From the IMG/VR virus record IMGVR_UViG_3300046459_000478, positions 1-25,535 of that record: 25,535 nucleotides of DNA; one strand, given 5' to 3'. The position numbers and the translations under genes are program-made. Below are positions 25,180 to 25,535 of this stretch, piece by piece (positions within the stretch are counted from its first letter, which is position 1; each line of letters starts with the position of its first letter). The DNA comes from a virus. A model generated the notes under the pieces. The model was not told the origin of the DNA. It did not search any database and saw nothing but the letters and a program-made list of their open reading frames with translations.

Positions 25180-25535
25180 CAGAACCAGTAGTCCTCGGAC
25201 GGGTCGTCCAGGCCGTCGGTCTCGTAGGCCTTGGCGGACTCCTCGTACGTCTCCAGGGCCTCTTCCAGCGCCCGGCCCCAGGTCTGTCCCTGGTCCTGCT
25301 CAACCTGAGCAATGGTGAGCAACGCCAGCGTCTCGTTGTCGACCTTGAGATGGCCCTCCTCGACCAGGTCCTGCACCTCCGTCACGACGCTGTTGGTCGT
25401 CTCCAGGACGTCGTACGTGACGCCCTTGTAGGACAGCACGTAGCCGACCATGCAGGAGGGGCACTTGTCCGCCGGGTTGAAGTAGGCGCACTGAGAGCGG
25501 CCCATGTCCGTCAGCGGGGCGTAGACGTAGTCCTC
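25179..25535 (-). CDS. Cys-motif protein of unknown function, 5' end probably outside the window
   Basis: An ATG at 25505 gives 108 aa, but it has no clear ribosome binding site and the frame stays open to the window edge with protein-like sequence (EDYVYAPLTD), so the true start is probably further upstream. It has MGRSQCAYFNPADKCPSCMV with a CPSC pair near the visible start, a beta segment VGYVLSYKGVTYDVLETT and an acidic helical C-terminus (LEEALETYEESAKAYETDGL). Possible zinc-binding start; function unknown. Its stop overlaps the nucleotidyltransferase start. Confidence 0.65.
   Translation of the reverse strand, partial: EDYVYAPLTDMGRSQCAYFNPADKCPSCMVGYVLSYKGVTYDVLETTNSVVTEVQDLVEEGHLKVDNETLALLTIAQVEQDQGQTWGRALEEALETYEESAKAYETDGLDDPSEDYWF

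Noticed and set aside
1-25535. CRISPR arrays, insertion sequences, rRNA genes
   Set aside because: No regularly spaced direct repeats, no complete transposase with terminal repeats, and no rRNA-like sequence seen; the IS5-like part is only a domain inside the serine recombinase.

Overview
The window reads as part of the genome of a tailed, probably temperate phage (or phage-plasmid/prophage) of Streptomyces or a close high-GC actinobacterium. Reasons: strongly GC-rich codon use with C/G in third positions, a complete large terminase, five tRNA genes, two phage-type integrases, many small tightly overlapping genes, and several genes of Streptomyces type (XRE/DUF5753 plus DUF397, a DUF7848-like protein, an Lsr2-like protein, a secreted NlpC/P60 hydrolase). 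Most genes run on the minus strand, so in transcription order the window goes from right to left; islands of plus-strand genes interrupt it. Everything here was read by eye from sequence, without database searches.

Layout from the right. 25.5-24.5 kb: a Cys-containing small protein (5' end outside the window) and a COG3541-like nucleotidyltransferase, closed by a terminator. 24.3-21.3 kb: a five-gene operon with a T4 Rnl1-type RNA ligase and a two-domain polynucleotide kinase-phosphatase, i.e. an RNA break-repair pair. 21.35-20.85 kb: a non-coding stretch full of inverted repeats. 20.85-19.4 kb: a His-rich single-pass membrane protein and an Lsr2-like DNA-binding protein with its own promoter. 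19.4-17.8 kb: structured DNA with a possible 39-codon ORF, then tRNA-Pro, tRNA-Phe (degenerate loops), a secreted NlpC/P60 hydrolase, and tRNA-Leu, tRNA-Asn and a tRNA-His built on a long-variable-arm body. 17.8-17.07 kb: two plus-strand genes.

16.87-13.9 kb: minus-strand operon with an HTH-metallophosphoesterase, three small proteins, a permuted NlpC/P60-like protein and a MazG-like pyrophosphohydrolase. 13.85-12.8 kb (plus): XRE/DUF5753 regulator overlapping a DUF397 protein; 12.57-11.85 kb (minus): three overlapping small genes of Streptomyces-chromosome type, probably acquired with it. 11.64-9.96 kb: a protein with some resemblance to the AcrVA2 family, and an unknown. 9.72-7.56 kb: HicA-like protein, a membrane/coiled-coil cluster and a KTSC-domain protein. 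7.56-6.67 kb: small sigma-region-4-like and unknown genes. 6.62-4.25 kb (plus): a 52-aa protein and a large serine recombinase with an unusual IS5-transposase-like C-terminal module, preceded by a long nested inverted repeat. 4.14-3.07 kb (minus): a complete tyrosine recombinase. 3.0-2.57 kb (plus): two small genes. 2.46-0 kb (minus): PC4-like protein, zinc/HTH protein, large terminase and the start of a next gene.

The most curious signal is a 10-mer, GCTTCATACC, that occurs exactly seven times, always inside a gene, always on the coding strand and always in the same frame (Leu-His-Thr written with the locally rare codons CTT and CAT), with three near copies. I know no function for it. Other leads are the hybrid tRNA-His, the fused serine recombinase with its upstream palindrome, the TGTCAAGC sites confined to intergenic DNA, and the repeated 15-bp palindrome in two adjacent genes.
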